Shown: in pieces, positions 38,158-49,437 of the stretch
Layout: each line of letters starts with the position of its first letter
Position numbering within the stretch: position 1 is the first letter of the stretch
Assembly: GCF_002198095.1 (NCBI RefSeq)
Contig: NZ_NHMK01000008.1
Coordinates: 58,600 to 122,599, forward strand
Source: Deinococcus indicus
Lineage (GTDB): Bacteria; Deinococcota; Deinococci; Deinococcales; Deinococcaceae
Reading direction: 5' to 3'
Length of the DNA: 64,000 bases
Position numbers and translations under genes: made by a program
Notes under the pieces: generated by a model
What the model saw: the letters and a program-made list of their open reading frames with translations, nothing else
Database searches by the model: none
What the model was told of the DNA's origin: nothing

Positions 38158-39108
38158 ATGCTGGGGGACGTGCCTGCCCTGCCTGACCTGACCCCCACCG
38201 AACTGACGGCCTTCGCGCAGCAGTTCGGCCTGGAATCGCCTCTGACGCGCCTGCCGAGCGTGGGCATCGTGAACCGCGTGTACCGGGCCCGGCGCGCCGG
38301 GCGGGACGTGGTGCTGCGCGTGCCGATGCCCGGCGACATCGGGGACGCCCTGACCGAGAGTGTGGCCGTGCCCGCAGCGGTGCGGGCGGGCATTCCGACG
38401 CCGGAACTGCTGGTGTTCGACGACTCGCGCGCGGTGCTGGACGCGCCGGTCAGCGTGTACGCCTTCGCGCCGGGCCGCAGCCTGGACGGCCTGGGCTGGA
38501 GATACGGTGATCCGCGCCTGTCCCGCGCGTGGCGGGAGGCGGGCCGCGCCCTGGCCGCCCTGCACGCCGGGGTGACCGACGCGCCCGACCCGCACGGATA
38601 CCTGGAGTCCATCACGCCGCCCGACCCGGTCCGCACCCGCACGCGCGTCCTGACCGGCGAGCGGCTGGGCACCGCCGAGGCCGACTGGGCGACCGGCCTG
38701 ACGGCCCGCCTGCTGGGCGAGAACCCACCGCCCGCGCAGCCCGCCTTCCTGCACGACGACCTGCACGCCGGGAACCTGATGGTGACCGATGACGGCGCGG
38801 TGACCGCCCTGATCGACTGGGGGGACGCCGGGTGGGGCGACCCGGCGCTGGACCTCAGTTACTCCGGGCCGCTGGCCGTGCCGGACCTGCTGGCCGGGTA
38901 CCACGAGTCGGGCGGCACCACCGGCGACGCCCTGACCCTGCGGGTGCTGGCGTACACGCTGGACAACGCGACCCGTTACCTCACGCGGCAGCCGGAGGCG
39001 CACGAGAACGGCGACCTGTGGTACACCCGCCCTGCCACCGCGCTGATGGGGCTCCTGCGCGTCAGTCCGCGCGTTCCGCAGTGGCAGGAGGCGCTGGAAG
39101 GGTGCTGA
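38158..39108 (+). CDS. aminoglycoside phosphotransferase (APH)-fold kinase
   Basis: 316 residues. The kinase-like fold shows [13 protein letters not shown] (catalytic loop with HxDxxxxN form) and [17 protein letters not shown] (the DFG-equivalent Asp). The N-terminal lobe has [10 protein letters not shown] for ATP binding. Homologues phosphorylate aminoglycosides, choline, homoserine and other small alcohols; the substrate here is unknown and resistance should not be assumed. CACCCT lies 7 nt before the ATG. Confidence 0.85.
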   Translation: MLGDVPALPDLTPTELTAFAQQFGLESPLTRLPSVGIVNRVYRARRAGRDVVLRVPMPGDIGDALTESVAVPAAVRAGIPTPELLVFDDSRAVLDAPVSVYAFAPGRSLDGLGWRYGDPRLSRAWREAGRALAALHAGVTDAPDPHGYLESITPPDPVRTRTRVLTGERLGTAEADWATGLTARLLGENPPPAQPAFLHDDLHAGNLMVTDDGAVTALIDWGDAGWGDPALDLSYSGPLAVPDLLAGYHESGGTTGDALTLRVLAYTLDNATRYLTRQPEAHENGDLWYTRPATALMGLLRVSPRVPQWQEALEGC

Positions 39109-39114
39109 CGCGGG

Positions 39115-40050
39115 TTACAGCTCGTTGATTTCGGGTCTGAAGCCCACCTGCCGGATGTATTCCAGGTATTCGGGGCCGGTGAGGGCCTCGCGGCGGCCGC
39201 TCAGGGCCACGAACATGGCCTCGAGGACGTTGGTGGCGAAGTTGCGGCTGCCCATGCGGGGCGTGGTGGTGATCAGGCGGGCCACGCCGCGCGCCTTCAT
39301 CCAGTCGCGGTCGGCGGGGGTGATGGTCTGCGTGAGGATGGTCTTGCCACTCAGGTCCTGGGGGGCGTAGCGTTTGACGTACAGGGTGTCGCCGGCGATC
39401 ACGTCGGCCCAGGCGTAGTAGCGCGTGCCTTTGCCCTGCACGCTGGTGTCCTGTTTGGCGCCGGTCGGGTAGAACCAGTCCTGCGGGAGGCGGGTCAGGG
39501 CGGGCAGGATCAGCCGCGCGACGCGTTGCAGGGACGTGATGCTGCGCAGGGGCCGGTCCACGTTCAGGCCGAACACGATGTCCCCGAACACCATGTCCGC
39601 GCCGTGCTCGGCGAGGGCCTCGGCCATGCCGAAGCGGTCCACGGCGGACACCATCAGGACCCGGCGGGTGCGCCAGTTCAGGACCGGGTCGAGCTGGGTG
39701 ACGGCGTCGCGTTCCAGGGTGTTTTTCAGGCCGCTGCCGTCGAGGACCGGGGTGATGCGCGCCCCGGCCACGAGTTTGCGGACATTCGTGAAGGTGTAAC
39801 GTTTCCCGCCGGCCAGCAGGTACAGGTCCGCGCCGCCCAGCCCGAAGGCGTCCACGCGGCCGTCGAGGGCCTGGAACAGGGCGGCCATCTTGCGGGTGTC
39901 GCCGTCCGTGCCGATGCGTTCGATGATGAACGGCTGCCCCAGCACGGTGGTGGTCTCGCGGGCGTTGCGGGCGCTGCCGCCCAGGCTGACGCTGACGACG
40001 TGCTTGTGCCCGGCCGGTGCGGGTTGCCAGCCCTGGAGGGGATCGGTCAT
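39115..40050 (-). CDS. conserved protein of unknown function (quinate dehydrogenase-like by name only)
   Basis: 311 residues. I recognise it as a conserved family (motifs HVVSVSLGGSARNARETT, RIGTDGDTRKMAALF, DAFGLGGADLYL, TPVLDGSGLKNTLER, SAVDRFGMAEAL). Some relatives carry a quinate 5-dehydrogenase label that I cannot support from sequence. The late segment TTTPRMGSRNFATNVLEAM could be a phosphate or nucleotide loop. The start at 40050 is chosen because TAGAAT lies 7 nt upstream; the alternative ATG at 40059 overlaps that hexamer. Confidence 0.75.
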   Translation of the reverse strand: MTDPLQGWQPAPAGHKHVVSVSLGGSARNARETTTVLGQPFIIERIGTDGDTRKMAALFQALDGRVDAFGLGGADLYLLAGGKRYTFTNVRKLVAGARITPVLDGSGLKNTLERDAVTQLDPVLNWRTRRVLMVSAVDRFGMAEALAEHGADMVFGDIVFGLNVDRPLRSITSLQRVARLILPALTRLPQDWFYPTGAKQDTSVQGKGTRYYAWADVIAGDTLYVKRYAPQDLSGKTILTQTITPADRDWMKARGVARLITTTPRMGSRNFATNVLEAMFVALSGRREALTGPEYLEYIRQVGFRPEINEL

Positions 40051-40090
40051 GCGGGGCATTCTACGCGCGGGGGCGCGCGGCGCGTCCGGT

Positions 40091-41110
40091 TCAGGCGTGC
40101 GCGTCCAGGGTCACGCGGGCGCCCGTGCGGGCCGAGGCGTACAGGGCGTCCAGCACCCGCGCCTGGGCCACGGCGTCGGCGGGGGGGTACAGCGCCGCTT
40201 CCTGCCCGCGCGCGACCCGCTGGAAGTGCGCGACCATGCGCGCGTACCCGTTCGACGGCGGGAACTCCTCGCGGCTTTCCTGGCCGCCCAGGTTCAGGTG
40301 CAGCGTGACGGGTTCGTGGGTGTGGCTGTGGTAGACGCGCGGAACGTCCAGCGTGCCGCGCGTGCCCACGACCGTCAGGCGGCTGAAGCTGGGGTCCGTC
40401 CAGTCGAAGGCGCAGTCCAGGCTGCCCAGCGCGCCCCCGAAGTCCAGGGTGCCGCTGAGGGCCACGTCGATGTCGCCCGTGCCGGGGTGCGCCCCGGCGG
40501 GCGTCCAGCGGGCGGCGGCGGTCACGGCCTGCGGTTCGCCCAGCAGCAGGCGCATCAGGTTCACGGGGTAGGTGCCCACGTCGAACAGCGCCCCGCCGCC
40601 CTGCGCGGCGTTCCAGCGGAAGTCGTCCGGGTTGGTCATGTGGAACCCGAACGCGCCGTGCACGGACCGCACGTCGCCCAGCGTGCCGCCCCGCACGAGT
40701 TCCACGATCCGCAGGACATGCGGCTGGAAACGGTACGCGAAAGCTTCCAGCAGCGTGCCGCCCGTCTGCGCGGCTGCGTCCGCGAGCTGCTGCGCCTCGG
40801 CGGCGTTCAGGGTCAGGGGTTTCTCGGTCAGGACGTGCTTCCCGGCCCGCAGCGCCGCCAGCGTCCAGGGCAGGTGAGCGTCGTTCGGCAGGGGGTTGTA
40901 CACGGCGTGCACGTCGGACGTGATCAGGTCGTCGTACGTGCCGGCGACCTGCACGCCCCACTCCTGCGCGAACGCCTGCGCCCGCGCCGAGTGCGGGTCG
41001 CGCACGCCCACGAACGCGACCTCGCCGCCCGCCTCGCGGATCGCGGGAATCAGGGCGCGGGCAATGCGGGCGGCGCCCAGCAGCCCCCAGCGGAACGCAG
41101 GTTCAGTCAT
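40091..41110 (-). CDS. Gfo/Idh/MocA-family NAD(P)-dependent oxidoreductase
   Basis: 339 residues. The N-terminal Rossmann motif is [11 protein letters not shown], and the family signature [11 protein letters not shown] includes the catalytic Lys. The C-terminal domain has the [20 protein letters not shown] motif with the conserved Asp/His-type position. The substrate is probably a sugar or cyclitol. TAGGCT lies 6 nt before the ATG. Confidence 0.88.
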   Translation of the reverse strand: MTEPAFRWGLLGAARIARALIPAIREAGGEVAFVGVRDPHSARAQAFAQEWGVQVAGTYDDLITSDVHAVYNPLPNDAHLPWTLAALRAGKHVLTEKPLTLNAAEAQQLADAAAQTGGTLLEAFAYRFQPHVLRIVELVRGGTLGDVRSVHGAFGFHMTNPDDFRWNAAQGGGALFDVGTYPVNLMRLLLGEPQAVTAAARWTPAGAHPGTGDIDVALSGTLDFGGALGSLDCAFDWTDPSFSRLTVVGTRGTLDVPRVYHSHTHEPVTLHLNLGGQESREEFPPSNGYARMVAHFQRVARGQEAALYPPADAVAQARVLDALYASARTGARVTLDAHA

Positions 41111-41148
41111 ACCCGCAGCCTACCGCAGCCGCGCCGCCCCGCTGGGAG

Positions 41149-41310
41149 TCATACGGACTGCCGTCTGTTTCGCCAACAATCCGGAACTTCACCGCCCCTG
41201 CCGGCTCCACGTCCGGAACCCGTCCCTCTCCCACTCTGCGGAGCAGCTCTACGAGTCGCTTCGCTCGGACCCAGCGGGCTTTGCAGCCCATTCAATCGGA
41301 GTCCGGATCA
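41149..41310. repeat. dispersed palindromic element, copy H (full)
   Basis: Core 41152-41307 (156 bp) runs from TACGGACTGCCG to CGGAGTCCGGA, flanked by TCA on both sides (41149-41151 and 41308-41310). The right TCA is the complement of the TGA stop of the aldo/keto reductase gene. It is in the same orientation as copy A. Hairpin GGGCT/AGCCC is kept. Confidence 0.88.
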
Positions 41311-42201
41311 GACCTCGCCGCCCCAGTCCGCGCCGTGCGCGCGCCACGCGGCCTCGATGTGCGTCAGGACGTCCAGCGGCAGCGGGCCTTCCTGCACGGT
41401 CCGGACGTTGCGTTCCAGATTCTCGATGCTGGCGGTCCCCACGATGGCGCTGTGCACGCCCGGCGCGTACGCGCTGAAGCGCAGCGCGAACTGCGTCCAG
41501 TCCAGCCCGGCGGCCTCGCGCACACCGTTCAGGTCGAGCTGGCCCAGCCGCTCCCAGTACGTCTCGGCGTAGTCGCCGGCCGGACGCTGCGTGAAGCGCC
41601 ACGCGGCGTTCGCGATGGGCCGCTTGGCGATCACGCCCAGCCCGGCGTCCTGCGCGGCGGGCAGCACCTGATGGCGGCTCCACTGGTCGGCGAGGTTCAC
41701 GCTCGTCTCGACGCTGCCGAAGCGCCCGGACTGCGCGGCCCAGGCCAGGGCCTCGTTCTCGCCGCTGTACGCCGCCACGCGGATCAGGCCGGCGGCGCGG
41801 GCGTCGTCCAGCGCGCCCAGCAGGTCCTCGCGGCGCAGCGTGTCGGCCGGGCAGGAGTGCAGGTGGAAGATGTCGATCCAGTCGCAGCGCAGCCGCGTCA
41901 GGGCCCGCTCGATACCCAGGCGGATGGCCTGCGGGGTCCAGTCGTCGGCGCCGTCCGCGCCGTACCCGCCCTTGCTGCTGAGGATGAAGTCGTGCCGCCG
42001 GTACGACAGGTGCCGCCCGATGCGTTCCTCGCTGAGGCCGTAGCCGCGCGCCGTGTCCACCAGGGTCACGCCCCGGTCGATGGCGCGGTTCAGCAGCGTC
42101 CCGACATGCTCCTCGGTCAGTGCGGCGTCCCCGACCTGCCCGGCCCCCAGGCCCAGCGCCGAGACGCGCAGGCCGGTCGTTCCAAAGTCCCGTTGCTCCA
42201 T
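41308..42201 (-). CDS. aldo/keto reductase
   Basis: 297 residues, (beta/alpha)8 NAD(P)H oxidoreductase. Catalytic Asp and Tyr are in DTARGYGLSEERIG, the Lys in ILSSKGGYGA and the His in IDIFHLHSC. SAIVGTASIENLERNV near the end is the cofactor-binding block. ATG 42201 is preferred over 42210 because CAGAAT lies 7 nt upstream of it. It is 25 bp downstream of the ABC exporter stop... it is read in the same direction and follows that gene, so the two may be co-transcribed. Confidence 0.88.
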   Translation of the reverse strand: MEQRDFGTTGLRVSALGLGAGQVGDAALTEEHVGTLLNRAIDRGVTLVDTARGYGLSEERIGRHLSYRRHDFILSSKGGYGADGADDWTPQAIRLGIERALTRLRCDWIDIFHLHSCPADTLRREDLLGALDDARAAGLIRVAAYSGENEALAWAAQSGRFGSVETSVNLADQWSRHQVLPAAQDAGLGVIAKRPIANAAWRFTQRPAGDYAETYWERLGQLDLNGVREAAGLDWTQFALRFSAYAPGVHSAIVGTASIENLERNVRTVQEGPLPLDVLTHIEAAWRAHGADWGGEV

Positions 42202-42226
42202 ACCCGGCATTCTGCACCCGCGCGGG

Positions 42227-44065
42227 TCAGGGCGCCGCCAGTTGCGCGCGGGCGTCCTCCTGCGACCGGAACTGCAACTCGTACAGGTCACGGTACAGGC
42301 CGCCCTGCGCGATCAAATCGGCGTGCGGGCCGTCCTCGACGACGCGGCCCCCGTCCATGACCACGATCCGGTCCGCGTTGCGGATGGTACTCAGGCGGTG
42401 CGCGATCACGAAGGTCGTGCGGCCCTGCATCAGCCGCTCCAGCGCCGCCTGCACCAGCGCCTCGGACTCGTTGTCCAGCGCGCTCGTCGCCTCGTCCAGA
42501 ATCAGGATGCGGGGGTCCTTCAGGACCGCCCGCGCGATCGCCACGCGCTGACGCTGCCCGCCGGACAGCTTCACGCCCCGTTCACCCACCACCGTGTCGT
42601 ACCCCTGCGGGAAGGCCGTAATGAACTCGTGGGCATTCGCGGCGCGGGCGGCCGCCTCGACCTCCTCGGGACGCGCGCCGGGACGGCCGTACAGGATGTT
42701 CTCGCGCACCGTGCCGCTGAACAGCAGCGTCTCCTGCGGCACGAGGCCCACCTGCGCCCGCAGGTCCGCCAGGGCGTAGTCGCGCACGTCCCGCCCGTCC
42801 ACGCGCAGGGTGCCGCCCGTCACGTCCCAGAAACGCGGAATCAGGTTCACCAGCGTCGTCTTCCCCGCCCCGCTCGGCCCGACGAGCGCCACGACCTGCC
42901 CCGCCGGGACGTCCAGCGTCACGTCCCGCAGCACCGCGCCCCGCTCACCGTCCGCGCCGTACCCGAACGAGACCCCCTCGAACGCCACCCGGCCCTCCGC
43001 GCGGGCCAGCGGCGCCGGCTGCGCGGGCTGCGGCAGGTCACTGCGCTCGTCCAGCAGCTCGAAGATCCGGCCCGACGCGCCCAGCGCCTCCTGAAACTGG
43101 TTGAAGATCCCGGTCAGGGCCGCCACCGTCCCCCCCACCTGCAGGGCGTAGAACAGGAACGTCACCAAATTCCCCGGCGTCAGGCTGCCCGCCATCACCT
43201 GCCGCCCCCCGTACCACAGCACCACCGCCAGCGCCCCGAACGTCAGGAAACTCATCACGCCCGCCATGAGTGCCTGCCACTGCGCGCGCCGCAGCGCCGC
43301 CCGGAAGCTCGCCAGCACCCCCTCTCCGTACCGGCCGCGCTCCACGCCCTCCGCCGTGAAACTCTGCACGACCCGCACGCCGCTGATCGCCTCCTCGGCA
43401 CTCGCGTTCGCGCCCGCCACGGCGTCCTGCACCTCACGGCTCACCCGGCGGATCTGCCGCCCCACCACCACCGCCGTCCCGATCACCAGCGGAATGACCG
43501 CCAGCGTCAGCAGACTCAGGCGCGGACTCGTGCTGACCAGCAGCACCACCGCCCCCACCAGACTCACCGACTGCGCCGCCAGCTGCGCCAGCGCCGTACT
43601 CGTCACCGTCTGCACAGTCCCCACATCCGACGTCAGGCGGCTCGTCAGGTCCCCCGTCTTATGCTCCCCGAAAAAACGCGGCGAGAGCGTCAGCAGGTGC
43701 GAGAACACCGCCCGCCGCAGGTCCGCCACCACGCCCGCCCCCACCCGCGAAAGCAGGTACGACTGCGCCGCCCCGAACAGCGCCGACAACGCGAAGATTC
43801 CCAGCAGCAACACCACCGTCCGGTCCAGCTGCGACGTATCCGACGAACCCACCCGCAGGAACGACGCATCGATCAGCCGCCCGAACAACGCCGGGAACAC
43901 CAGATTCAACCCGCTCGACACCAATGTCGCCAGCAACCCCACCACGAACAACGCCCGGTACGGCCGCGCGAACGCCAAGAGCCGCACCAGCTGACGCGGA
44001 TCCCGCCGCACACGCGGCGAGTCCGGACTCAGGGACGAAGCAGAGCGGCCAGGACGGGAGAACAT
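42227..44065 (-). CDS. ABC exporter half-transporter (fused membrane and ATPase domains)
   Basis: 612 residues, MsbA/LmrA-like. Six transmembrane helices (about 35-330) precede the ATPase: Walker A GPSGAGKT, Q-loop VPQETLLFSGT, signature LSGGQ, Walker B ILILDEATSALD and switch His in IAHRLSTI. It acts as a dimer; the substrate (lipid, drug or peptide) is unknown. ATG 44065 is chosen because TACGCT is 6 nt upstream; an in-frame GTG lies at 44071. Confidence 0.92.
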   Translation of the reverse strand: MFSRPGRSASSLSPDSPRVRRDPRQLVRLLAFARPYRALFVVGLLATLVSSGLNLVFPALFGRLIDASFLRVGSSDTSQLDRTVVLLLGIFALSALFGAAQSYLLSRVGAGVVADLRRAVFSHLLTLSPRFFGEHKTGDLTSRLTSDVGTVQTVTSTALAQLAAQSVSLVGAVVLLVSTSPRLSLLTLAVIPLVIGTAVVVGRQIRRVSREVQDAVAGANASAEEAISGVRVVQSFTAEGVERGRYGEGVLASFRAALRRAQWQALMAGVMSFLTFGALAVVLWYGGRQVMAGSLTPGNLVTFLFYALQVGGTVAALTGIFNQFQEALGASGRIFELLDERSDLPQPAQPAPLARAEGRVAFEGVSFGYGADGERGAVLRDVTLDVPAGQVVALVGPSGAGKTTLVNLIPRFWDVTGGTLRVDGRDVRDYALADLRAQVGLVPQETLLFSGTVRENILYGRPGARPEEVEAAARAANAHEFITAFPQGYDTVVGERGVKLSGGQRQRVAIARAVLKDPRILILDEATSALDNESEALVQAALERLMQGRTTFVIAHRLSTIRNADRIVVMDGGRVVEDGPHADLIAQGGLYRDLYELQFRSQEDARAQLAAP

Positions 44066-44407
44066 GACCACAGCGTACGCGGGAAGCAGAAGGACAAACG
44101 GGAAGGAGGCAGGGGGAAAGGCAATACCGCTGCTTCGCAGGACCCCTCAGTCAGCTTCGCTGACAGCTCCCCTCAAGGGGAGCCTTGAAGGCAGGCTAAC
44201 GCTACCGTCGTCGCCACGAGGCCCGTCGTGCGCGCAGCGCGCGGGGCGCACGCAGCTGGGGTGAAGGATGGCGTGTGAGGCGTGGCCGTCCCCGCCCGAT
44301 ACCCGCCACCAACGCCCGCGAAATACCTGCCCAGTGCCAACGAAAGCCCCCCCGTCCCCCCTGGGGATGGGGGCTGGGGGGTGGGGAACCTTGCAGCAAT
44401 CGGCCAA
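44066..44407. repeat. gene-free stretch with two hairpins and a G-quadruplex motif
   Basis: 342 bp without a credible gene. Hairpins: GTCAGC/GCTGAC (44150-44164) and GCTCCCCT/AGGGGAGC (44166-44183), adjacent to each other, which is a REP-like layout. Near the ald 3' end a C-rich run is followed by four long G runs at 44363-44386 (4, 5, 6 and 4 G with 1-2 base loops), a strong G-quadruplex candidate on the plus strand. Confidence 0.65.
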
Positions 44408-45514
<1,107 letters not shown>

Positions 45515-45676
45515 GGTGTGACCTCGCTGGCCGTGCAGGTGTCTCCTGCCGGCGGTGGTGCTGCTTCTTGTGACGCAAGATTAACAGTTCTTCACGGACC
45601 GGCGATTGCCGTTGCCGGCCTCTTTCGGGGCGCCTTCGCAACCCTGTTGCCCGTTTATGCCAGAATACGACCGATC
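45515..45676. promoter_or_regulatory. ald/Lrp divergent promoter region
   Basis: 162 bp with the only clearly AT-richer patch nearby (AAGATTAACAGTTCTTC, about 45578-45594). On the minus strand TTAATC here can be a -10 for ald. On the plus strand AGAATA (45662-45667) lies about 9 nt before the regulator ATG. Lrp operators are degenerate, and none is proven by eye. Confidence 0.5.
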
Positions 45677-46147
45677 ATGTCTCAGAATATTCTCGATGCG
45701 CTGGACCGGCAGATTCTCGGCATCCTCCAGCGGGACGCCCGCATTCCGAACACGGAACTCGCCGACGAGATCGGCCTGACGCCCGCCCCGACGCTGCGCC
45801 GCGTGCGCCGCCTGGAGGAGGAGGGCGTGATTCAGCGGTACGTGGCGCTGCTGGACCCGAAGATGGTGGGCCGGGAACTGATGGTGATCGTGCGCGTGAC
45901 CCTGGACAAGCAGACGAAGGCGGGGTTCGAGGAGTTCGCGCAGAAGATGCAGGAGCGCCCGGAGGTGCTGGAGTGCTTCCTGTGCCTGGGGGACATCGAT
46001 TACCTGCTCAAGGTGTGCGTGCCGGACCTGGACGCGTACCAGCATTTCCTGGTGAACACCCTGGCCGCCATTCCCGGCGTGCGCAACACCGCGAGTACCA
46101 TCGTGGTCAAGCAGGAGAAGCACACGACCAGCCTCCCGCTGGAATGA
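45677..46147 (+). CDS. Lrp/AsnC-family transcriptional regulator
   Basis: 156 residues. N-terminal helix-turn-helix (LDRQILGILQRDARIPNTEL, ADEIGLTPAPTLRRVRRLE region) followed by the RAM/AsnC ligand domain (VRVTLDKQTKAGFEEFA, CLGDIDYLLKVCVPDL). Such proteins form octamers that bind amino acids. Divergent orientation to ald suggests it senses alanine or leucine and controls ald and itself. Confidence 0.93.
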   Translation: MSQNILDALDRQILGILQRDARIPNTELADEIGLTPAPTLRRVRRLEEEGVIQRYVALLDPKMVGRELMVIVRVTLDKQTKAGFEEFAQKMQERPEVLECFLCLGDIDYLLKVCVPDLDAYQHFLVNTLAAIPGVRNTASTIVVKQEKHTTSLPLE

Positions 46148-46201
46148 CCGGCGGGGGCGGCGTTCAGGACGATCTCATGGGCGCTGTGGAACACTGGGGG
46201 T

Positions 46202-46945
46202 ATGCCCTTCCATTCCCTGAACGGTCGTTCCCTGACCTGCGCGGCGCTGCTGGGCGCCGCCCTGTCCGCCTGCGCTCCGGCGGCCACCCGCGCTCCCGTG
46301 ACTGCGCCGGCCCCGGTGGCCACGCCCGCGCCCACCCCGGCGCCCGCCGTGTCGTTCGAGGCGATGCCGTTCCTGTCTGAGACACCGGTGCGGTCCTTCG
46401 CGTCCGCGCCGGCCATGACCATCGACCCGGCCCGTTCGTACCGCGCGGTCCTGAAGACGGACCGGGGGGACATCACGGTGGACCTGAACGCGAAGGGATC
46501 GCCGGTCGCCGTGAACAACTTCGTGTTCCTGGCCCGGCACCGCTTCTACGACGGCACGCGCTTTCACCGGGTGATCGAGGGGTTCATGGCGCAGGGCGGC
46601 GATCCCCTCAGTGCGGACACGGCCCGCCGGTCCGCGTGGGGAACGGGCGGCCCTGGCTACCAGTTCGCGGCGGAGGTCAGCAACGGCCTGCGCTTCGACC
46701 GCGTGGGCGTGCTGGGGATGGCGCGGTCGCAGAGCCTGACCTCGCAGGGCAGTCAGTTCTTCATCACGGTCGCCCCGGCGGACTTCCTGAGCGGCGGGTA
46801 CACGGTGTTCGGGCAGGTCATCGGTGGGCAGAACGTGCTGGCCAGCCTGACCCGCACGGCGCGCAGTACTGGGCAGGGAGAGCAGGCCATTCCGGGCGCG
46901 GCGGCCGACACGTTGATCGGCGTGCAGATCCTCGAATCCCGCTGA
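46202..46945 (+). CDS. cyclophilin-type peptidyl-prolyl isomerase lipoprotein
   Basis: 247 residues. Lipobox LSAC with Cys24, then a Pro/Ala-rich linker (about 25-50), then the cyclophilin domain. The catalytic Arg is in FHRVIEGFMAQGGD, with SQFFITVAP and VFGQVIGGQNVL as further blocks. It likely assists folding of exported proteins at the cell surface. AACACT lies 6 nt before the ATG. Confidence 0.9.
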   Translation: MPFHSLNGRSLTCAALLGAALSACAPAATRAPVTAPAPVATPAPTPAPAVSFEAMPFLSETPVRSFASAPAMTIDPARSYRAVLKTDRGDITVDLNAKGSPVAVNNFVFLARHRFYDGTRFHRVIEGFMAQGGDPLSADTARRSAWGTGGPGYQFAAEVSNGLRFDRVGVLGMARSQSLTSQGSQFFITVAPADFLSGGYTVFGQVIGGQNVLASLTRTARSTGQGEQAIPGAAADTLIGVQILESR

Positions 46946-47035
46946 CCGGCGGGGGGTGCGGCCTGATCCTGCGCGGCGTGATCCTGTAAGGAGCGTTCCA
47001 TCCCGCGCGGGGCGGGGCGCTCTACACTGACGGAC

Positions 47036-47698
47036 ATGCGTGTGCGTTCCCTTCTTCCGCTCGTGGCGGCCGGCGCGGCCCTCTGGTATGTCCGCAGCGT
47101 GTACCGGTTCCGGGACCCGGTGCGGCTGCCGCAGGCGGGTTCCGGCGAGGTCCTGAGTCCCGCCGACGGCACCGTGAGTTTCGTGCGCCGCGTGCAGGGC
47201 ACCGGGCTGGACGGCGTGGACGTGGCGGGCCTGCTGAACGCACCGGACGCCGCCGACGGCTGGCTGATCGGGGTTCTGGTGGGGCCGCTGGACGCGCATT
47301 ACGTGTACCAGCCGGTGGCGGGTACGGTCACGCGGGTCGCGCACCGGCCGGCCGTGATGAACGTGCCGCTGCTGGGGGCGGGCGCGGCGGCCGGCGCCCT
47401 GGCGGGGCGCATTCCGGACCTGCTGGGGGGGCGGGGCACCCTGGAGAACGAACGCCTGAGCAGCGTGACGGTCACGCCGTTCGGGAACGTGACGGTCACG
47501 CTTGTGGCGCCGGGCGCGGGCCTGCGCGCCACCTCGTACCAGCAGGGCGGCGACGAGGGCCGCGCCGGTTTCAAGGCCGCGTTCCTGGCAGAGGGCGGGC
47601 TGGTGCTGCTGCACCTGCCGGGGGCGTTCACGCCGGCCGTGGGCGTCGGGGACCGGGTCCTGGGCGCGCAGACCGTCGCGGCCCGCGCAGACAACTGA
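47036..47698 (+). CDS. phosphatidylserine decarboxylase-like protein lacking the cleavage serine
   Basis: 220 residues. The N-terminal hydrophobic segment, LSPADGTVSFV with Asp44, PLDAHYVYQPVAGTV with His88 and LENERLSSV are clear Psd motifs. Psd matures by self-cleavage at a Gly-Ser, where Ser becomes the pyruvoyl cofactor; at the matching place this protein reads GFKAAFLA (178-185), with no Ser. It is therefore probably not an active pyruvoyl enzyme, or uses another mechanism. TACACT lies 7 nt before the ATG. The TGA stop (47696-47698) begins element copy I. Confidence 0.8.
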   Translation: MRVRSLLPLVAAGAALWYVRSVYRFRDPVRLPQAGSGEVLSPADGTVSFVRRVQGTGLDGVDVAGLLNAPDAADGWLIGVLVGPLDAHYVYQPVAGTVTRVAHRPAVMNVPLLGAGAAAGALAGRIPDLLGGRGTLENERLSSVTVTPFGNVTVTLVAPGAGLRATSYQQGGDEGRAGFKAAFLAEGGLVLLHLPGAFTPAVGVGDRVLGAQTVAARADN

Positions 47699-47775
47699 GA
47701 CGGACTCGGATTGAACGGACTTTGCAGCCCATATCAATCCGAGCGAAGCGAGTGGAAGCAACGCGGGTTCCGGGT
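47696..47775. repeat. dispersed palindromic element, partial copy I
   Basis: TGAGACGGACTCGGATTGAA to GGGTTCCGGG matches the left half of the family. The first TGA is the stop of the Psd-like gene. The right end is not found. The GGACTTTGCAGCCC hairpin segment is partly kept. Confidence 0.72.
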
Positions 47776-47834
47776 GAACCCTGCCGCGCGTCACGGCGTC
47801 CGGCGCCCGGAACCGGTATGCTGCTGCGCCTGGA

Positions 47835-48827
<993 letters not shown>

Positions 48828-48877
48828 AGAGGGTGATGGTTGACAGGTGATGGGCGATGGATGACCCACCAGCAGTC

Positions 48878-48915
48878 GCAGCAGGGCGAGCCGTTCAAGC
48901 GGCTCGCCCTGCTGC
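48878..48915. terminator. bidirectional hairpin between convergent genes
   Basis: A 16-bp perfect inverted repeat (48878-48893 and 48900-48915, loop TTCAAG) between the nucleotidyltransferase-like gene and the Hsp20 gene. A GATGG-rich stretch precedes it (about 48832-48863). Confidence 0.75.
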
Positions 48916-48936
48916 GCAGAGGGAAGGAGGTGGGGG

Positions 48937-49380
48937 TCAGGCGGTGGGGGCTTCGGTGTCGAGGACGCGGGCGCTGCGGACGGTGATGGCGCGTTTCTGG
49001 GCGGCCTCGCTGCGGGGGACGCGGATGGTCAGGGTGCCGTGGTCGAAGTCGGCCTCGACCTTGCCCAGGTCGTACTTGGCGGGCACGCTGAAGGTGCGGG
49101 CCAGGGTGCCGTAGGCGCGTTCGACGCGGTGGGCGGTGCGGCCTTCGCGGCGGTCGTAGCTGCGGGTGGCCTGCACGGTCAGGGTCTGGTTCTCGGCTTC
49201 GAGCTGGATCTGGTCGGGGTGGATGCCGGGCAGGTCCAGGGTGAGTTCCAGGCCCTGGTCGTCCTCGTGGACGTCGACGGGCGGGGCGATGCGGGTGGGG
49301 GCGCTGGCGCTCTGGCCGAAGGCGCGGTCCATGCGCTGGGTCAGTTCCTCGATTTCACGGAAGGGGTCGAATCGCATCAT
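48937..49380 (-). CDS. small heat-shock protein, Hsp20 family
   Basis: 147 residues. An ATP-independent holdase that keeps unfolding proteins soluble. The alpha-crystallin domain (about 45-140) contains PPVDVHEDDQGLELTLDLPG and the conserved ...YGTLARTFSVPA.. and DHGTLTIRVPR blocks. ATG 49380 is chosen because AGGAGG lies 7 nt upstream; a GTG further upstream would start near the transcription start. It has the best sigma-70-type promoter of the window (49467-49495). Confidence 0.93.
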   Translation of the reverse strand: MMRFDPFREIEELTQRMDRAFGQSASAPTRIAPPVDVHEDDQGLELTLDLPGIHPDQIQLEAENQTLTVQATRSYDRREGRTAHRVERAYGTLARTFSVPAKYDLGKVEADFDHGTLTIRVPRSEAAQKRAITVRSARVLDTEAPTA

Positions 49381-49437
49381 GGGGGTTCCTCCTGTGGGTG
49401 GGAGCGCAGGTTCCGGGGCCGCCGGTTCACTCCGAAC

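Noticed and set aside
44147..44407. 86-codon open frame between the ABC exporter and ald
   Set aside because: It is made of hairpin and G-run sequence; no start signal and no homology seen.
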